Shown here: positions 20,745 through 21,332 of the stretch, piece after piece
How the letters are laid out: each line of letters begins with the position of its first letter
How positions within the stretch are numbered: the first letter of the stretch is position 1
Assembly: GCA_964386525.1 (NCBI GenBank)
Contig: CAYLSO010000211.1
Span: 1-21,332 of the forward strand
From: CAYLSO01 sp964386525
GTDB taxonomy: Bacteria; Eisenbacteria; RBG-16-71-46; DASYSL01
Length of the DNA stretch: 21,332 bases
Direction: 5' to 3'
Made by a program: the position numbers and the translations under genes
The notes under the pieces: generated by a model
Told to the model about the DNA's origin: nothing
The model's database searches: none
The model's input: the letters and a program-made list of their open reading frames with translations, nothing else

Positions 20745-21332
20745 CCGCGGCTCGCCTCCGCCGCCGCCGCCCTCGCCCGCGCCACTTCCTCGCCCAGCCG
20801 CGCCAGCACGCGCTGGCGCGCGCTCTCCAGCGGACCCGCCACGGTCGCGCCCGCCGCCGCGCGGTGCCCGCCGCCGCCGAAGCTTCGCGCCACCGCGTCC
20901 ACGTCCACGGACCCCGACGAGCGGAACGAGACCTTCACACCGCCCTGCGCCGTCTCGGTGAACAGGGCCACCGCCTCGACGCCGGGCACGGTGCGCGGGA
21001 AGTCCACGAGCCCCTCGGTGTCGCCGCCGTCGACCCGGAAGCGCCGCATGGTCTCGCGCTCGATGGTGAGCCAGGCGATGCCGCCGTCGGGGGTCAGCGA
21101 CAGGCCGCGCAGCACCTCGCCGATGAAGCGCAGCCGGTCGGGATGGCGGTGCTGATAGATGACGGCCACCAGCGGCTCGGGCCGCACGCCCAGCTCGAGC
21201 AGGTGCGCCGCCATGGCGTGCGCCGCCGGGTCGGTGTTGGAGAAGCGGAACGAGCCGGTGTCGGTGACCAGGGCGGTGTACAGCGCCTCGGCCAGCGGCC
21301 GCGTCCACGCTTCCGGGCGGCGCCGCACGAAG
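20741..21332 (-). CDS. DHH-family phosphoesterase, C-terminal part (NrnA-like oligoribonuclease / pAp phosphatase)
   Basis: The frame is open to the right edge of the window, so the N-terminal part with most DHH catalytic motifs is missing; about 196 residues remain. LAEALYTALVTDTGSFRFSN carries the DTG metal-binding motif of the DHH domain. The DHHA1 domain ends with the GGGGHRAAAGA substrate-binding glycine-rich motif. NrnA-type enzymes degrade nanoRNA and dephosphorylate 3'-phosphoadenosine 5'-phosphate in the cytosol. The stop overlaps the ccmA start by four bases, so it probably heads or continues the same transcript. No functional link to cytochrome c maturation is known to me. RecJ is less likely because of the short spacing and the NrnA-like VTDTGSFRFSN. 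Confidence 0.9.
   Translation of the reverse strand, partial: FVRRRPEAWTRPLAEALYTALVTDTGSFRFSNTDPAAHAMAAHLLELGVRPEPLVAVIYQHRHPDRLRFIGEVLRGLSLTPDGGIAWLTIERETMRRFRVDGGDTEGLVDFPRTVPGVEAVALFTETAQGGVKVSFRSSGSVDVDAVARSFGGGGHRAAAGATVAGPLESARQRVLARLGEEVARARAAAAEASRG

Noticed and set aside
1..21332. tRNA or rRNA genes, CRISPR arrays, transposases, integrases or attachment sites
   Set aside because: I looked on both strands and saw no cloverleaf, regular repeat-spacer pattern, transposase or recombinase motif. A covariance-model search would be needed to exclude small RNAs.

Overview
The window is very GC-rich, densely packed bacterial DNA (composition judged by eye, not counted) with 19 protein-coding loci, no rRNA or tRNA gene and no insertion sequence or CRISPR array that I can see. 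The secreted subtilase ends in a FlgD/type-IX-like C-terminal domain of the sort seen in FCB-group and related phyla (for example Candidatus Eisenbacteria). Together with the GC content, a hopanoid/squalene enzyme and an unusual cytochrome c maturation system, this suggests a Gram-negative member of such a lineage. That placement is inference. No marker gene here fixes the taxon.

Layout. Positions 1-399 (+) hold the 3' end of an HpnE-type squalene-pathway flavoprotein, followed by a CNNM/CBS membrane transporter that may be leaderless (413-1714, +). Convergent to it, on the minus strand, are a fused E1 alpha-beta 2-oxoacid dehydrogenase (3150-5273) and an Xaa-Pro aminopeptidase P (1711-3087). 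A class III aminotransferase (5419-6783, +) diverges from the E1 gene. A secreted S8 protease follows (6962-9445, +). A 444-bp intergenic stretch (9446-9889) carries two rho-independent terminators and what may be the remnant of a second secreted-protein gene.

From 9890 to the right edge everything is on the minus strand. Read in transcription order from 21332 down: DHH phosphoesterase (partial), ccmA, ccmB, ccmC, a tiny TTG-started ccmD, ccmE, a damaged ccmF, a six-repeat PD40 beta-propeller protein and a peroxiredoxin. Next come a YgfZ-like folate-binding protein and a HAD 5'-nucleotidase. Last is a tightly overlapped trio: XdhC, a MocA-like nucleotidyltransferase and a KynB-like cyclase. 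Many junctions are 4-nt ATGA or GTGA overlaps, so translational coupling is the rule.

The most notable region is the cytochrome c maturation (Ccm) cluster. CcmE carries Cys in a CxxxY motif in place of the usual heme-binding His, as in the natural Ccm variant that lacks CcmG and CcmH. Neither ccmG nor ccmH is in the window. CcmF keeps its N-terminal 124 residues and its C-terminal 393, but the roughly 250-residue middle, with the WWD heme-handling region, is absent and the two parts are out of frame. This is either a real inactivating deletion or an assembly collapse, and it needs raw-read confirmation. A second theme is molybdenum-cofactor enzyme maturation (XdhC plus MocA) coupled to a cyclase/amidohydrolase, next to a purine-type 5'-nucleotidase.
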